The notes: generated from the sequence alone by a model not told the origin. 64,000 bases of DNA from Oscillospiraceae bacterium (GCA_017403885.1 JAFRDM010000082.1:59726-123725), one strand, 5' to 3'; numbered from the stretch's first letter, positions 34,732 through 44,361 are shown. A program made the numbers and translations.

Positions 34732-36771
34732 TCAGCCCACTGTCACTTCCTCGTTATCCTCTTCATAATCCTCTCCGGTATCGGTATCGGTATCCGTGTC
34801 GGCGGTATGGATTGCGGGCCAGGCAATCTCGTCGTCGGGGAGGTGGTAATAGCTGTATACGTTGTCCTCGTCCGTGTAGCTGCCGTCCGCGTGGTAGGTG
34901 CGGCGGATCGACCGCGCGCCCCAGCCGACCTGGACGTCGATGCCGTACTCGTCATGGTATACCTCGTCGTAGGCCGGCCATTCGAAGTGCAGCATATCGA
35001 CGTAGGAGCCGTCCACGTCCGTGCCCCAGATCTCGATGAGCAGCTCGCTGCCCCGGTCGTTCACGCCGGCCTTGATCTTGATGGGGTAGTCGCGGTTGTT
35101 CGTGAAGACAAAGTTCGTGTCCGGCCAGTCGACGGTCGCGTCGAGGCCAAGCGGCAGATAACCGACGATCATTGTGTGACAGACGCGTTCGTCGATTTGC
35201 AGACCGGCGTAAAGCGCCGCGTTGTACAGTGTGGAGGACACCTGGCAGATGCCGCCGCCGAGCGCGTCGATGTGGGCCGTGCCGCTGTAGGTGGGCGCCA
35301 GCTTGAAGCCGGCCTCCGCCGTGCGCTCGCCCACAACATCGTTGTAGGAGAAGGTCTCTCCCGGCTGTAGGACCATGCCGTCGAAGCGGCTGCAGGCCAC
35401 GCGGACATTGGAGATGCGGTTGGCCGTGCTGCCCCACAGATAGGTCAGACAGTCGCCCAGCTTGTCATGGAAGATGACCTCCCGGAGATTTGCCTCCGTG
35501 ATCTCCGGCTCGATGAGCGTGATCGGCACGCTGATCTCGTCGAGCACGCCCGCCTTGCTCCAGAGCTCCTCGGCTTTCGCCGTGTCAAGCTCTGCGCCCA
35601 GGATCTCGGGGATGATCTCGTCCTTTTCGGGATCGTAATAGGCGTTGACGGGCTCGCGGCTCAGCTCTTCCGCGATCGCGGCAAAGTCCGGCATCCGCAC
35701 CTCGCCGATGATATCGCTCCACTCCAGCTCTTTCCCGCCGGAGAGGAGCAGCGCGCAGACCTTGTCGCAGATCGCTCCGCGGTCGAGCGTGACCTGTCCG
35801 GCGCCCTTGACGATCTCCAGCGTCGAGTTCTTCTCGTCGATGCTGTATTCCTCGCCCGCGGTACGGCTTTCGAATTCGTCCACCGCGCGGTCGACGGCCT
35901 CGGACACATAAGCGCGGTCGATCGTGAACTCGGTGCGGCCGAGCTCGACGGGACTGAGCAGATCTTCGATATAGGTACGAAGATTATCGAACTTGTCCTC
36001 GGTGTGGCCGTAGGCATAGGCGGCCTCGGCCGCTTCCTCCTTGGGCTGATAGGCGCCGGCCGTAAGGTAGTCCAGTTCGAAGGAAACGTCCTTCGGCAGA
36101 TCGACCTTGAGCGTGCCGCCGCGGGTCTCATCCCATTTGGCCTCGTCGAGCGCGGCGATCGTCTCCGTCTTCGTCATGCCGCCGACATAAACGCCTCCGA
36201 CATAGACGTTGGGCAGGTTGGTATCGCTGGCCGTAACGAGATGGGCGGCGGTAAACGCGCCGGCGCAGAGGATCAGTGCGAGCGAGACGAGCACGATCAG
36301 CGCGATCAGCCACTTTCTTGCGGTCCTGCGCGCCTTCTCGCGCTTTTCCTTTTTTGCGAGCTCGCGCTCTGCCTTTGCGGCAAGCTCTTCTTCGCTCTTC
36401 TTTTTCTTCTTCGGTGGCGCGCTCGTCTTTTCGGCGGAGACAGCCTCCTCGCCCGTGCGCGGGGTCTCTCCGTCGCCGGCGCTCTTTGCCGCGGCTTTCT
36501 TCTTTTTGGGCTTCGGCCCGTCCTCCGGCTTGTCCTCGCGCTTCTTCGCGGCGGATTTCTCCGTGACGTCCTTTTCACCGGCGCGGGACGGCGCCTTTGC
36601 CTTTTTCTTTTTCTTCGGCGCGTCCTTCTCCGTCCCGGCAGGTGCGTCCTTCCGCGGCGCGGCCTCCTTGTCGGGCACGCGCTTCGGCCCTGCGGTGGAG
36701 TCCTCCTCCGTCAGAGAGCCGAAAAGCTCCTGATCGAGCCATTCCGGATAATCTCTTTTGTTATCGCTCAT
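34732..36771 (-). CDS. VanW-family cell wall protein with Lys-rich cytosolic N-terminus
   Basis: 679 residues. Residues 1-145 are low complexity (KKKKKAKAP and EEELAAKAERELAKKEKR type); one membrane helix follows near residue 150-172; then a PG-binding-4-like region (YVGGVYVGGMTKTETIAAL, two copies' length), and the VanW domain (VACSRFDGMVLQPGETFSYN, GGGICQVSSTLYNAAL, HTMIVGYLPLGLDATV). The acidic Asp/Thr-rich C-terminus comes from a short hexanucleotide repeat. VanW proteins are exported wall-associated proteins of unclear function, named from vancomycin clusters. It overlaps hemW by four bases. Confidence 0.9.
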   Translation of the reverse strand: MSDNKRDYPEWLDQELFGSLTEEDSTAGPKRVPDKEAAPRKDAPAGTEKDAPKKKKKAKAPSRAGEKDVTEKSAAKKREDKPEDGPKPKKKKAAAKSAGDGETPRTGEEAVSAEKTSAPPKKKKKSEEELAAKAERELAKKEKREKARRTARKWLIALIVLVSLALILCAGAFTAAHLVTASDTNLPNVYVGGVYVGGMTKTETIAALDEAKWDETRGGTLKVDLPKDVSFELDYLTAGAYQPKEEAAEAAYAYGHTEDKFDNLRTYIEDLLSPVELGRTEFTIDRAYVSEAVDRAVDEFESRTAGEEYSIDEKNSTLEIVKGAGQVTLDRGAICDKVCALLLSGGKELEWSDIIGEVRMPDFAAIAEELSREPVNAYYDPEKDEIIPEILGAELDTAKAEELWSKAGVLDEISVPITLIEPEITEANLREVIFHDKLGDCLTYLWGSTANRISNVRVACSRFDGMVLQPGETFSYNDVVGERTAEAGFKLAPTYSGTAHIDALGGGICQVSSTLYNAALYAGLQIDERVCHTMIVGYLPLGLDATVDWPDTNFVFTNNRDYPIKIKAGVNDRGSELLIEIWGTDVDGSYVDMLHFEWPAYDEVYHDEYGIDVQVGWGARSIRRTYHADGSYTDEDNVYSYYHLPDDEIAWPAIHTADTDTDTDTGEDYEEDNEEVTVG

Positions 36772-38045
36772 GCCTGGTCCTCACTGTTTTCGCTTCTTTG
36801 TTGATAGAGCTCGGTAAACATCTCTTCCTCGCTCTTGGGGATGCTGATCTTCTCCTCGGCCGCGTAGGCCTCGCTGAGCCAGGGCGTGCCCTCGATCCGC
36901 CCGTTTGCCTGGGCCTCGAGCAGCAGACCGATCAGCGTGTTCGAGATCAGAAAGCCCGGCACCGTGAAATGCCACCTGCCCTCTTCCTCGACCGCCCAGC
37001 CTTTCTGTCGAAAGGCCAGCAGCGTCTGGAAGACGGGCCGCCAGTCGCACTGGGTGCGGATGCGGTAGTCGCGCTCCGAGATGCCGCGCACCGTGCGCAT
37101 GCCGAGCATGATATATTCTACCGCGCGCTCAAGCGGGTCTATGCGCTGGTATTCGTCGACGATGCTTGTTTTCTTCTCGATCCCGGCGATGTATTTTTTC
37201 AGGTCCCGGACGAAGCTGTAGCGCAGCGTGCCGACGCAGGAGTGCGCCCCGGGGCCGAAGCCCATGTAGTCGTCCAGGTTCCAATACTTGAGGTTGTGCC
37301 GCGACTCAAAGCCCGGCGCGGCGAAGTTGGACACCTCGTACTGCCGATAGCCGTAACGCTCGAGCATCTCGGCGGCGTAGCAGTACATATCCGCCTGCTC
37401 GTCGTCGTCCGGCAGGATGGGAGAGCCGTGGTATTCGTTCCACATCGGCGTACCCTCCTCGAGGCGCAGGCCGTAGCAGGAGATATGCTCGGGGTGAAGC
37501 TCCACGATCCTTGCCAGGGTTTCGGCCCAGTCGCCCTTGGTCTGGCTGGGCAGGCCGTAGATCAGATCGAGGTTGATGTTCTCGAAGCCGGCCTTGCGGG
37601 CCTGCTGGATCGTTTGCTTTGCCTGCTGAAAATTGTGCCGCCGGCCGATCAGCTTGAGGATGTTGTTGTCCGAGGCCTGCACGCCGATCGACAGCCGGTT
37701 GACGCCCTCCTCGCGCAGGAGCTTGAGCGCGTTGGGGCTGGTGGAGTCGGGGTTGCACTCGACCGTGACCTCGCTGTCCGTGCGCACGTTGCCGTTGAGC
37801 TTGAGCGTGTTGAAGATGTCGGCGATGCGGTCGGCCCCGTAAAAGCTGGGCGTTCCGCCGCCGAAGTAGAGGCTGTCCACCTCGTAGGCCTTGATCGACT
37901 GCGCCGACTCCTTCAGATGGGCCAGCAGCGCCTGATGATATTCCGGCATCAGATGCTCGCAGCCGGCGAGCGAATAGAAGTCGCAGTAGCCGCACTTGCT
38001 CGCACAGAACGGAATGTGGATATAGATGCCCAGCCTTTTCGCCAT
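36768..38045 (-). CDS. hemW: HemW-like radical SAM heme chaperone
   Basis: 425 residues. Radical SAM motif with the HemW-type CxxxCxxC: HIPFCASKCGYCDF near residue 10. Further family elements: SLYFGGGTPSF near 60, ECNPDST near 95, GVNRLSIGVQASDNNILKLIGR near 112, NLDLIYGLPSQT near 152, and a C-terminal HemN domain (GFGPGAHSC). HemW binds heme and is distinct from true coproporphyrinogen oxidase HemN, which has an extra Cys. It is 23 bases after htpG and overlaps the VanW gene. Confidence 0.92.
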   Translation of the reverse strand: MAKRLGIYIHIPFCASKCGYCDFYSLAGCEHLMPEYHQALLAHLKESAQSIKAYEVDSLYFGGGTPSFYGADRIADIFNTLKLNGNVRTDSEVTVECNPDSTSPNALKLLREEGVNRLSIGVQASDNNILKLIGRRHNFQQAKQTIQQARKAGFENINLDLIYGLPSQTKGDWAETLARIVELHPEHISCYGLRLEEGTPMWNEYHGSPILPDDDEQADMYCYAAEMLERYGYRQYEVSNFAAPGFESRHNLKYWNLDDYMGFGPGAHSCVGTLRYSFVRDLKKYIAGIEKKTSIVDEYQRIDPLERAVEYIMLGMRTVRGISERDYRIRTQCDWRPVFQTLLAFRQKGWAVEEEGRWHFTVPGFLISNTLIGLLLEAQANGRIEGTPWLSEAYAAEEKISIPKSEEEMFTELYQQRSENSEDQA

Positions 38046-38068
38046 CTGTCAAAACTCCAAATCTTGTC

Positions 38069-39979
38069 TTAGAACAGTTCGCTTACGTTCTTTGCCAGCT
38101 CCGCGGGATCATCGATGTCCGCACCGGCCATCAGCTCGGCCAGCGTGCCGAGGATCGCGGCGATGCGGCCGGCTTTTTCTTTATCGCTTTCCCATGTCTC
38201 GCGCATGACCTGCACGGGGCGGCTCTCGCCATTGAGCTCCAGCACGCGGCTGGCGCGCACCTTGCGCATCTCCTCGCTCGGGCCGCGGCGGAAATACTTT
38301 TCCATCTCCAGGGTGACGGGGCCCTCGGTGGACATCGCGCAGGGCAGCTCGGCGAGCTTGGTGGAGAATTTGACCCTGCTGAAGCGCTCGCCCAGGCTTT
38401 CCTTTACGAATGCAAGGAAATCCTTGTTCTCGATATCGCGCTCCTCGGCGGCCTTCTTCTCCTCGTCGGTGTCGAAGCCGAGATCGTCGGTGACGACGTT
38501 GCAGAAGCTCTTGCCGTCCTGATCGTGCAGGGCCTCGAGCACCATCTCGTCGAGCGGGGAGAGCAGATAGATCAGCTCATAGCCGCGGCGCTTCACCTCC
38601 GCGCACTGCGGCAGGCTCATCGCGTGCCTGAGCGAATCGGAAGAGGCGAAGTAGATGCTCTTCTGGCTCTCGGGCATGTTCTCGACGTATTCCTTGAGCG
38701 TGACCTGCTTGTCCTCGCCGGTGTGGAAGAGGAGCAGATCTCTCAGAAAGTCCTTATAGCGGCCGTATTCGTCGCAGACGCCCACCTTGAGGTGGTAGCC
38801 GAAGTTTTTGAAGAACTCCTCGTACTTCGGCCGATCGTCCTTCATCAGCTTTTCCAGCTCGCCCTTGATCTTTTTCTCGAGGTTCTGTCCGATCACGCGC
38901 AGCTGGCGGTCGTGCTGGAGGATCTCGCGGGAGATATTCAGGCTCAGGTCCGGCGAGTCGACCACGCCCTTGACAAACTCGAAATAATCGTGTACGAGCT
39001 TGTCGCACTTTTCCATGATCATCACGCCGTTGGAGTAAAGCGTGATGCCGCCCTTGCCCTCGCCGTAGAAGGCGGCCGCGTTCTCCTCGCCGGGGACGAA
39101 GAGCATGGCCTTGTAGGACACGGCGCCCTCTGCGTCGACGCGCACGAGCGCGCAGGGGTCCTTGGCTTCGCGGTTGTGCTCTTTGTAATAGGCGATGCAG
39201 TCGTCGTCGGTGACTTCCTTGCGGCTGCGCTGCCAGATCGGGATCATGCTGTTGACCGTCTCGTTCTCCACGACGGTCCTGTATTCGTACTTGGGCGAGC
39301 CGTCGTCGTTCTTTTCGCCGGTCTCTTCCCTCTCCTGCCGCGGCACGTCCATGCGGATGGGCCAGCGCACATAATCGGAGTATTTGCGGATCAGCGCCTT
39401 GAGCTTCCAGATCTCCAGATAGGTGCCGAAGAGCTCCTCGTCGGAGTCGGGTTTGAGGTGCATGATCACATCGGTCCCGACGCTCTCGCGCTCGCACGGC
39501 GCAACGGTATAGCCGTCGGCGCCGGTGCTCTCCCATTTCACGCCGCTCTCTTCGCCGTACTTGCGGGTAATGACCGTGACCTTGTCAGAGACCATGAAGG
39601 CCGAGTAGAAGCCCACGCCGAACTGGCCGATGATCGACAGATCCTCGCCCTTTTCGCCGTCCATCTCGTTTTTGAAGTTCAGCGAACCGGACTTCGCGAT
39701 CACGCCGAGGTTGTTCTCGGCCTCCTGCGCGTTCATGCCGATGCCGTTGTCACGCACCGTCAGCGTGCGCGCCTCCTTGTCGGGGATCACGTCGATGTGA
39801 AAATCGTCCCGGCTGAGGCCGACCTGATCGTCGGTCAGCGAGATATAGCAGAGCTTGTCGATGGCGTCCGAGGCGTTCGAGATGATCTCTCGCAGGAAGA
39901 TCTCTTTGTTGGTGTAGATCGAATTGATCATCAGATCCAGCAGACGTTTCGACTCGGCTTTGAATTGTTTTTTGGACAT
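38069..39979 (-). CDS. htpG: Chaperone HtpG (Hsp90)
   Basis: 636 residues, full length. GHKL ATPase N-domain: REIISNASDAIDKLCY near residue 29, TVRDNGIGMNAQEAENNLG near 75, and IGQFGVGFYSAFMVSDKV near 113; middle domain with SLNISREILQHDRQLRVIG near 345; C-terminal dimerisation domain to the end. It is a stress chaperone. Its promoter looks like a standard sigma-A site and no CIRCE inverted repeat is evident. First gene of the probable htpG-hemW-vanW-metG transcript. Confidence 0.97.
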   Translation of the reverse strand: MSKKQFKAESKRLLDLMINSIYTNKEIFLREIISNASDAIDKLCYISLTDDQVGLSRDDFHIDVIPDKEARTLTVRDNGIGMNAQEAENNLGVIAKSGSLNFKNEMDGEKGEDLSIIGQFGVGFYSAFMVSDKVTVITRKYGEESGVKWESTGADGYTVAPCERESVGTDVIMHLKPDSDEELFGTYLEIWKLKALIRKYSDYVRWPIRMDVPRQEREETGEKNDDGSPKYEYRTVVENETVNSMIPIWQRSRKEVTDDDCIAYYKEHNREAKDPCALVRVDAEGAVSYKAMLFVPGEENAAAFYGEGKGGITLYSNGVMIMEKCDKLVHDYFEFVKGVVDSPDLSLNISREILQHDRQLRVIGQNLEKKIKGELEKLMKDDRPKYEEFFKNFGYHLKVGVCDEYGRYKDFLRDLLLFHTGEDKQVTLKEYVENMPESQKSIYFASSDSLRHAMSLPQCAEVKRRGYELIYLLSPLDEMVLEALHDQDGKSFCNVVTDDLGFDTDEEKKAAEERDIENKDFLAFVKESLGERFSRVKFSTKLAELPCAMSTEGPVTLEMEKYFRRGPSEEMRKVRASRVLELNGESRPVQVMRETWESDKEKAGRIAAILGTLAELMAGADIDDPAELAKNVSELF

Positions 39980-40022
39980 CGTATAGTATGCCTCCGTTTG
40001 ACATAATTAACTAAAGATACAT

Positions 40023-40050
40023 TATAACACAATAATTCAGCTTTTCAACC
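40023..40050 (-). promoter_or_regulatory. htpG promoter
   Basis: Minus strand TTGAAA (40050-40045), 16 bases, TATAAT (40028-40023), 44 bases before ATG. Confidence 0.75.
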
Positions 40051-40069
40051 GTTCATTTTTCATCTTCAC

Positions 40070-40116
40070 GATCCTTAAGAAAAAACGAAAGGGACCGGAT
40101 GCGTCGCATCCGGTCC
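40070..40116 (-). terminator. Terminator of the trkA-trkH operon
   Basis: GGACCGGATGC, 3-base loop, GCATCCGGTCC (40092-40116); on the minus strand it is followed by CTTTCGTTTTTTCTT. It lies 10 bases after the stop of the last gene. Confidence 0.75.
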
Positions 40117-40126
40117 GTGCTCCTTA

Positions 40127-40741
40127 TCAATCCGAAGTCGGCGGGAGCTCCGCCGTGTTTTCGATCGTTTCACAGGGCACGCGCAGATCGGTCCGCCGCG
40201 CGAGCAGCAGCAGCGCAGCCGCGGCAAGACTGAGGGCCGCGCAGAAAAGATGCCCTCCTCTGTCCGTTTTGAAAAGCGCGGCGCACAGCAGATACAGAAG
40301 CGCGCAGGCCCCCAGCGCCGCGCCGGAGAGAAGACTGCCCTGCCGGAAGCGGAGCGCGCCGCAGCGGTATTCGCCCACGGTCATCCGTGCGCCGTCGCTG
40401 CAGTAGTTGAACAGGCCGACGAGCGTCCAGGCCAGGAACGCGAAAGCGAGCACGTGCGCGGCGGAGAGATACCAGGTCCGGTTCCCGGGCAGATCGCGCA
40501 GCGCGGCGAAAACGAAGGCCGCCGCCGCGAGGACATAGAGCAGCGCAAGCAGCGCCCGTTCGCGCCGCAGCGCAGCGTCGTCGAGCAGCTGCACGGTCCA
40601 GCTCCCGCGATAGATACGCTCGATGCTCACGCGGCCCTTCTCGTCGAGATGGCCGACCTCTTCGTGCTGGGCAAAATAGCGGCGGTAGACCCGGCTGTGC
40701 AGATCGCGCGGCTTTTTTTTGCTTTTGGGCTTTTGGCTCAT
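40127..40741 (-). CDS. Hypothetical four-helix membrane protein in the trk operon
   Basis: 204 residues, not recognised. A basic N-terminus (SQKPKSKKKPRDLHSRVYRR) and a soluble stretch to about residue 60 are followed by two pairs of hydrophobic helices (residues 64-85, 92-112, 137-155, 163-182) and a polar tail. It starts one base after the trkH stop, so it is the third gene of trkA-trkH. It could modulate potassium uptake or simply share the transcript. Confidence 0.7.
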   Translation of the reverse strand: MSQKPKSKKKPRDLHSRVYRRYFAQHEEVGHLDEKGRVSIERIYRGSWTVQLLDDAALRRERALLALLYVLAAAAFVFAALRDLPGNRTWYLSAAHVLAFAFLAWTLVGLFNYCSDGARMTVGEYRCGALRFRQGSLLSGAALGACALLYLLCAALFKTDRGGHLFCAALSLAAAALLLLARRTDLRVPCETIENTAELPPTSD

Positions 40742-40742
40742 A

Positions 40743-42179
40743 TTATCTCCTTTTCCAGGTGGAGGGAATGAACAGGATCAGCATCGCGTAGATCTCCAGA
40801 CGTCCGAAGAGCATCGTGACGGCCATCACGAGCTTGGAAAAGGAGGAGAAGATCGAAAAGTTACCGCTCGGACCGATCTTCCCGAGGCCCGGGCCGACGT
40901 TGGAGATGCACGAGAGCGCGGCGGTGAAGTTGGTGGAGAAGTCATAACCGTCAAAGGAGACGAGCATCGTGCAGCCGAGCAGGATCAGCATCACGAGAGC
41001 GACATAGGCGTACACGGCCCCCGTCGTCTCGGCCGTGACGCGCTTGCCGTCCATCTCCACGCGGTTGACGCGGCGCGGATTGACCACGCGCCCCACGTCC
41101 GCCGCGGCGGTGCGGATGAACAGCATCACGCGAGAGAGCTTCAATCCGCCGCCGGTCGAGCCCGCGCAGCCGCCGATGAACATCAGCAGAACGATCATCG
41201 TCTGCAGATAAGCGGGCCACAGCATATAGTCCTGGGTGCAGAAGCCCGCGGTGGAGAGCGTCGTCATCGTGATGAAGAAGCCGTGGCGCAGAGAGCCGGC
41301 AAAGCCGTAGCGCCGGAACGTGCCGAGCACGATCAGCGCGATCGACGCGAGGATGATCTCAAAATAGCGGTGCAGCTCCTCGCTGCGCAGCGCCTCGCGC
41401 ACGCGCCCGATCAGGATCAGATAGAAGAGGTTGAAGTTCATGCCGAAGAGCACGAGAAAGACGCCGATCACGCCCTCGATATAGGCGCTGTCAAAGGCCG
41501 CGATCGAGGCGTTGCGCGTGGAGAAGCCGCCCGTGCCCGCCGTGGCGAAGGCGTGGAGCAGCGCCTCGTAAAAGCTCATGCCGCCGCACATGAGCAGGAT
41601 CGTCTCTGCGACGGTGAAGCCCGTATAGATCAGATAAAGGATGCGCGCGGTCTGCCGTGCGCGCGGGACAAGCTTGCCCACGGTCGGGCCCGGGACCTCG
41701 GCGCGCATGATGTGCATCGAACGCTCGCCGCTCATGGGCATGACGGCCATGAGGAACACCAGCACGCCCATGCCGCCGATCCAGTGCGTGAAGCTGCGCC
41801 AGAACAGGCCCGCGCGCGACAGGCTTTCGATGTCGTTCAGGATCGAGGCGCCCGTCGTCGTAAAGCCGGAGACCGTCTCGAAAAAGGCGTCGATGAAGCG
41901 GGGGATGTCGCCGCTGATCACAAAGGGCAGCGAGCCGAGCAGCGACATCGCCAGCCACGACAGCCCCACGCAGGTAAAGCCCTCGCGCGCGTAGATCTCG
42001 CGCGTTTTCGGCCTGACGAGCCACAGCCCGCCGCCGACGAGCGCCGTGAGCAGCGCCGTCAGCGCATAGGGCAGGGCCGATTCCCCGCACACGAGCGCGG
42101 CGAGCAGCGGCAGCAGCATCAGGGCCGCGAGGATCAGCAGCACGCGGCCGAGGATGTAGGCGATCATTCCGTAATTCAT
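40743..42179 (-). CDS. trkH: TrkH-family potassium uptake channel
   Basis: 478 residues. Four-fold repeated M1-P-M2 pore units; selectivity-filter-type loops include FTTTGASIL near residue 112, FATAGTGGFSTRN near 215, TLSTAGFCT near 305 and CISNVGPGLG near 425, plus the FIGGCAGSTGGGLK gate loop near 335. A longer frame exists upstream, but ATG 42179 overlaps the trkA stop by four bases and matches the family N-terminus. It forms the membrane pore gated by TrkA. Confidence 0.95.
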   Translation of the reverse strand: MNYGMIAYILGRVLLILAALMLLPLLAALVCGESALPYALTALLTALVGGGLWLVRPKTREIYAREGFTCVGLSWLAMSLLGSLPFVISGDIPRFIDAFFETVSGFTTTGASILNDIESLSRAGLFWRSFTHWIGGMGVLVFLMAVMPMSGERSMHIMRAEVPGPTVGKLVPRARQTARILYLIYTGFTVAETILLMCGGMSFYEALLHAFATAGTGGFSTRNASIAAFDSAYIEGVIGVFLVLFGMNFNLFYLILIGRVREALRSEELHRYFEIILASIALIVLGTFRRYGFAGSLRHGFFITMTTLSTAGFCTQDYMLWPAYLQTMIVLLMFIGGCAGSTGGGLKLSRVMLFIRTAAADVGRVVNPRRVNRVEMDGKRVTAETTGAVYAYVALVMLILLGCTMLVSFDGYDFSTNFTAALSCISNVGPGLGKIGPSGNFSIFSSFSKLVMAVTMLFGRLEIYAMLILFIPSTWKRR

Positions 42180-43540
42180 CGCTCGCCGCCCATGATGTCG
42201 TTGATATCCCGCAGCATCCCCGCCGGGGCGATGACCACGGCGTGGTCGCCGCTCTCGATCGTGGTGGAGCCGTTGGGTATCAGGGTCTTTTCGCCGCGGG
42301 TGATTGCGCTGATGAGCACGCCCTTGCGCGGCTTGAGATCGCGCAGCGGCACGCCGAGACAGTTCGCGCTCTCGCCCACCTTGAACTCCATCGCCTCGAT
42401 CCGCCCGCCCGCGAGCTTGTGGATTGTCTCGATGCTGCTCGAGGCGGCGGAGTTGGAGATCGCGCGCACGAAGCCCGTGATCTGCTGGGAGACGATCTCC
42501 TTGGGGGTGATCATGCTGTCGCCCTCGCCGTCGAGCATGCCCGAGAAGTGGCGCATGTTGACCTTGACCACGGTTTTCGGCACGCCGCAGCGTTTGGCGT
42601 ACATGGCGGTGACGATGTTGTCCCCGTCGTCGCCCGTGAGCGCGACAAAGGCGTCGGCCGAACGGATGCCCTCCTCGAGCAGCACCTCGTCGCGCGCGGC
42701 GTCGCCGCAGATCACGCGCGCGTGCGGGATGAGGTCGCACAGCTCGTCGCATCGCTCGCGCGAGCGGTCGAACACCGTGGCGGAGATGCCGCTCTCGTCG
42801 AGCAGGTCGGCCAGGTACACGCTCGTGCGGCTGCCGCCCATGATCATCACCTTTTTCACGCGCCGGCGCTTGCCGCCCACGGCGGTGAAGAAGCGCCGCA
42901 GCTCGCGCCCCTCGCCCATCAGACTGAGCTTGTCGCCGCTGCGCAGCACAAAGTCGCCGTTGGGGATGAGCGCCTCGTCGCCGCGCTCGACGACCGAGAC
43001 GAGCACCTTTGCGCCGAAGCGGCGGCCGCATTCGAGCAGGTCCAGCCCGTGCAGGGGGCTGCCCTCCGGCACGCGGTAGTCGATGATCTCGGCGCTGCCC
43101 TTGGAAAAGGTCTCAACGCGCACGGCGCTGGGGAAGCGCAGGATGCGCGAGATCTCCTTGGCGCACTCGTATTCGGGGTTGACGATGACGGACAGGCCCA
43201 CGGCCTCGCGCAGGAATTCCGTCTGCGTAAGGTATTCGGGGTCGCGGATGCGCGCGACGATATAGCGCGCGCCGAGACGCCGCGCGGCCAGCGCGCAGAT
43301 CATGTTCACCTCGTCGCTCTCCGTCACGGCCATGAAAATGTCGGCCTGGTCGGTCCCCGCCTCGCGCAGCGTGTCGAGGTGGGTCGCGTTGCCGAGGCAG
43401 CAGATCACGTCGAGTTCGTTGACCATGCGGTCGATCGTGGCGCTGTCGCGGTCGATGAGGGTGATGTCGTGGCCCTCGGCCTCGAGGCTCTGGGCGATGC
43501 CCGCGCCGACCTTGCCCGCGCCGGCAATGATGATTTTCAA
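42176..43540 (-). CDS. trkA: Trk potassium transport regulator TrkA
   Basis: 454 residues with two tandem RCK units, each with an NAD-binding Rossmann domain (MKIIIAGAGKVGAGIAQSL at residue 1; KKVMIMGGSRTSVYLADLL near 230) and a TrkA-C domain (residues 140-215; 375-450). It senses NAD(H)/ATP and gates TrkH. The order trkA-trkH with a 4-base overlap indicates a single complex. It is divergent from the DUF2461 gene, with overlapping -35 regions. Confidence 0.95.
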   Translation of the reverse strand: MKIIIAGAGKVGAGIAQSLEAEGHDITLIDRDSATIDRMVNELDVICCLGNATHLDTLREAGTDQADIFMAVTESDEVNMICALAARRLGARYIVARIRDPEYLTQTEFLREAVGLSVIVNPEYECAKEISRILRFPSAVRVETFSKGSAEIIDYRVPEGSPLHGLDLLECGRRFGAKVLVSVVERGDEALIPNGDFVLRSGDKLSLMGEGRELRRFFTAVGGKRRRVKKVMIMGGSRTSVYLADLLDESGISATVFDRSRERCDELCDLIPHARVICGDAARDEVLLEEGIRSADAFVALTGDDGDNIVTAMYAKRCGVPKTVVKVNMRHFSGMLDGEGDSMITPKEIVSQQITGFVRAISNSAASSSIETIHKLAGGRIEAMEFKVGESANCLGVPLRDLKPRKGVLISAITRGEKTLIPNGSTTIESGDHAVVIAPAGMLRDINDIMGGER

Positions 43541-43579
43541 GGATATCCCGGCTTTCTCAATGCAAATTACCGAATATGG

Positions 43580-43608
43580 ATTATAACATGTTCTCCCGCC
43601 CTTGTACA
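43580..43608 (-). promoter_or_regulatory. trkA promoter
   Basis: Minus strand TGTACA (43608-43603), 17 bases, TATAAT (43585-43580). Its -35 overlaps the -35 of the divergent promoter, so the two may compete. Confidence 0.65.
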
Positions 43609-43630
43609 GTAGGCGCGGCGGTGTTACAAT
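43602..43630 (+). promoter_or_regulatory. Promoter of the DUF2461 gene
   Basis: TTGTAC (43602-43607), 17 bases, TACAAT (43625-43630), 29 bases upstream of ATG 43660. Confidence 0.7.
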
Positions 43631-43659
43631 AAAACTATCAAACGGAGAGGGAAGATTTC

Positions 43660-44343
43660 ATGTTCGAGGGCTTTTCAAAAGAGACGGGCGAGTTCCTCTG
43701 GGAGCTGTCTTTCAACAACGAGCGGCCGTGGTTCCTGGCGCATAAGGAGCAATTCGAGCGCGTGCTCAACGAGCCGTTCAGGGCGCTGGCGCGCGCGCTG
43801 TACGAGGAGCTGACCCGCCGCTTCCCCGGCGAGGACTTCACGGTGCATATTGCGCGCATCTACCGCGATGCGCGGCGGCTTTTCGGACGCGGGCCGTACA
43901 AGGATCATCTGTGGTTCACGGTCACGCCGGTCGGCGCGGGAGATTTCGGACCCTCGTTCTGGTTTGAGATCGGCGCGGCGGAGTATTCCTACGGGCTCGG
44001 ACTCTGGGCGCCGACGGCCCCGACGATGGAGGCCTTCCGCCGGGCCGTCTCCGCCAATCCCGCGGCCTTCGAACGGCTGCTCGCCCCCCTGCCGTCGATG
44101 AGGGGCTTTGCCCTGCACGGCGAGGAGTACCGCCGCCCCAAAGGCGATCTCGGAGAGACGCTCAACCCCTGGTACAACCGCAAGTATCTCGATTTCGGCA
44201 CGCGGCGCGACCACGACGCTCTGCTGTATTCTTCCGCGCTCGTCGGCGCGATGGCGAAGGATTTCGAAAGGCTCATGCCCCTGTGCCGTTTCATGTGCGA
44301 GGCCACGCGCGGCGCGGCGGCCGGCGCAGAAAAAGAGCGCTGA
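43660..44343 (+). CDS. DUF2461-family protein
   Basis: 227 residues. It matches the DUF2461 (TIGR02453) pattern: an N-terminal FLWELSFNNERPWFLAHKEQFE near residue 12, IARIYRDARRLFGRGPYKDHLWF near 64, and FWFEIGAAEYSYGLGLWAP near 98. The family is common in bacteria and some fungi, with no established activity. GAGAGGGAAG precedes the ATG. It ends 18 bases before the AlkZ-like start, so the two are likely an operon. Confidence 0.88.
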   Translation: MFEGFSKETGEFLWELSFNNERPWFLAHKEQFERVLNEPFRALARALYEELTRRFPGEDFTVHIARIYRDARRLFGRGPYKDHLWFTVTPVGAGDFGPSFWFEIGAAEYSYGLGLWAPTAPTMEAFRRAVSANPAAFERLLAPLPSMRGFALHGEEYRRPKGDLGETLNPWYNRKYLDFGTRRDHDALLYSSALVGAMAKDFERLMPLCRFMCEATRGAAAGAEKER

Positions 44344-44361
44344 GACGGAGGTGCAGTGCTT

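Noticed and set aside
31475-34768. A 1097-codon open frame on the plus strand opposite the CobW-like and metG genes
   Set aside because: It is antisense to two clearly recognisable proteins; its composition (long Val/Leu/Met/Ile runs from His codons) reflects the other strand. Long antisense frames are expected at this GC content.
36768-38045. True oxygen-independent coproporphyrinogen III oxidase (HemN)
   Set aside because: The radical SAM motif is CxxxCxxC followed by DF without the extra Cys of HemN, the pattern of HemW. No heme biosynthesis genes are adjacent.
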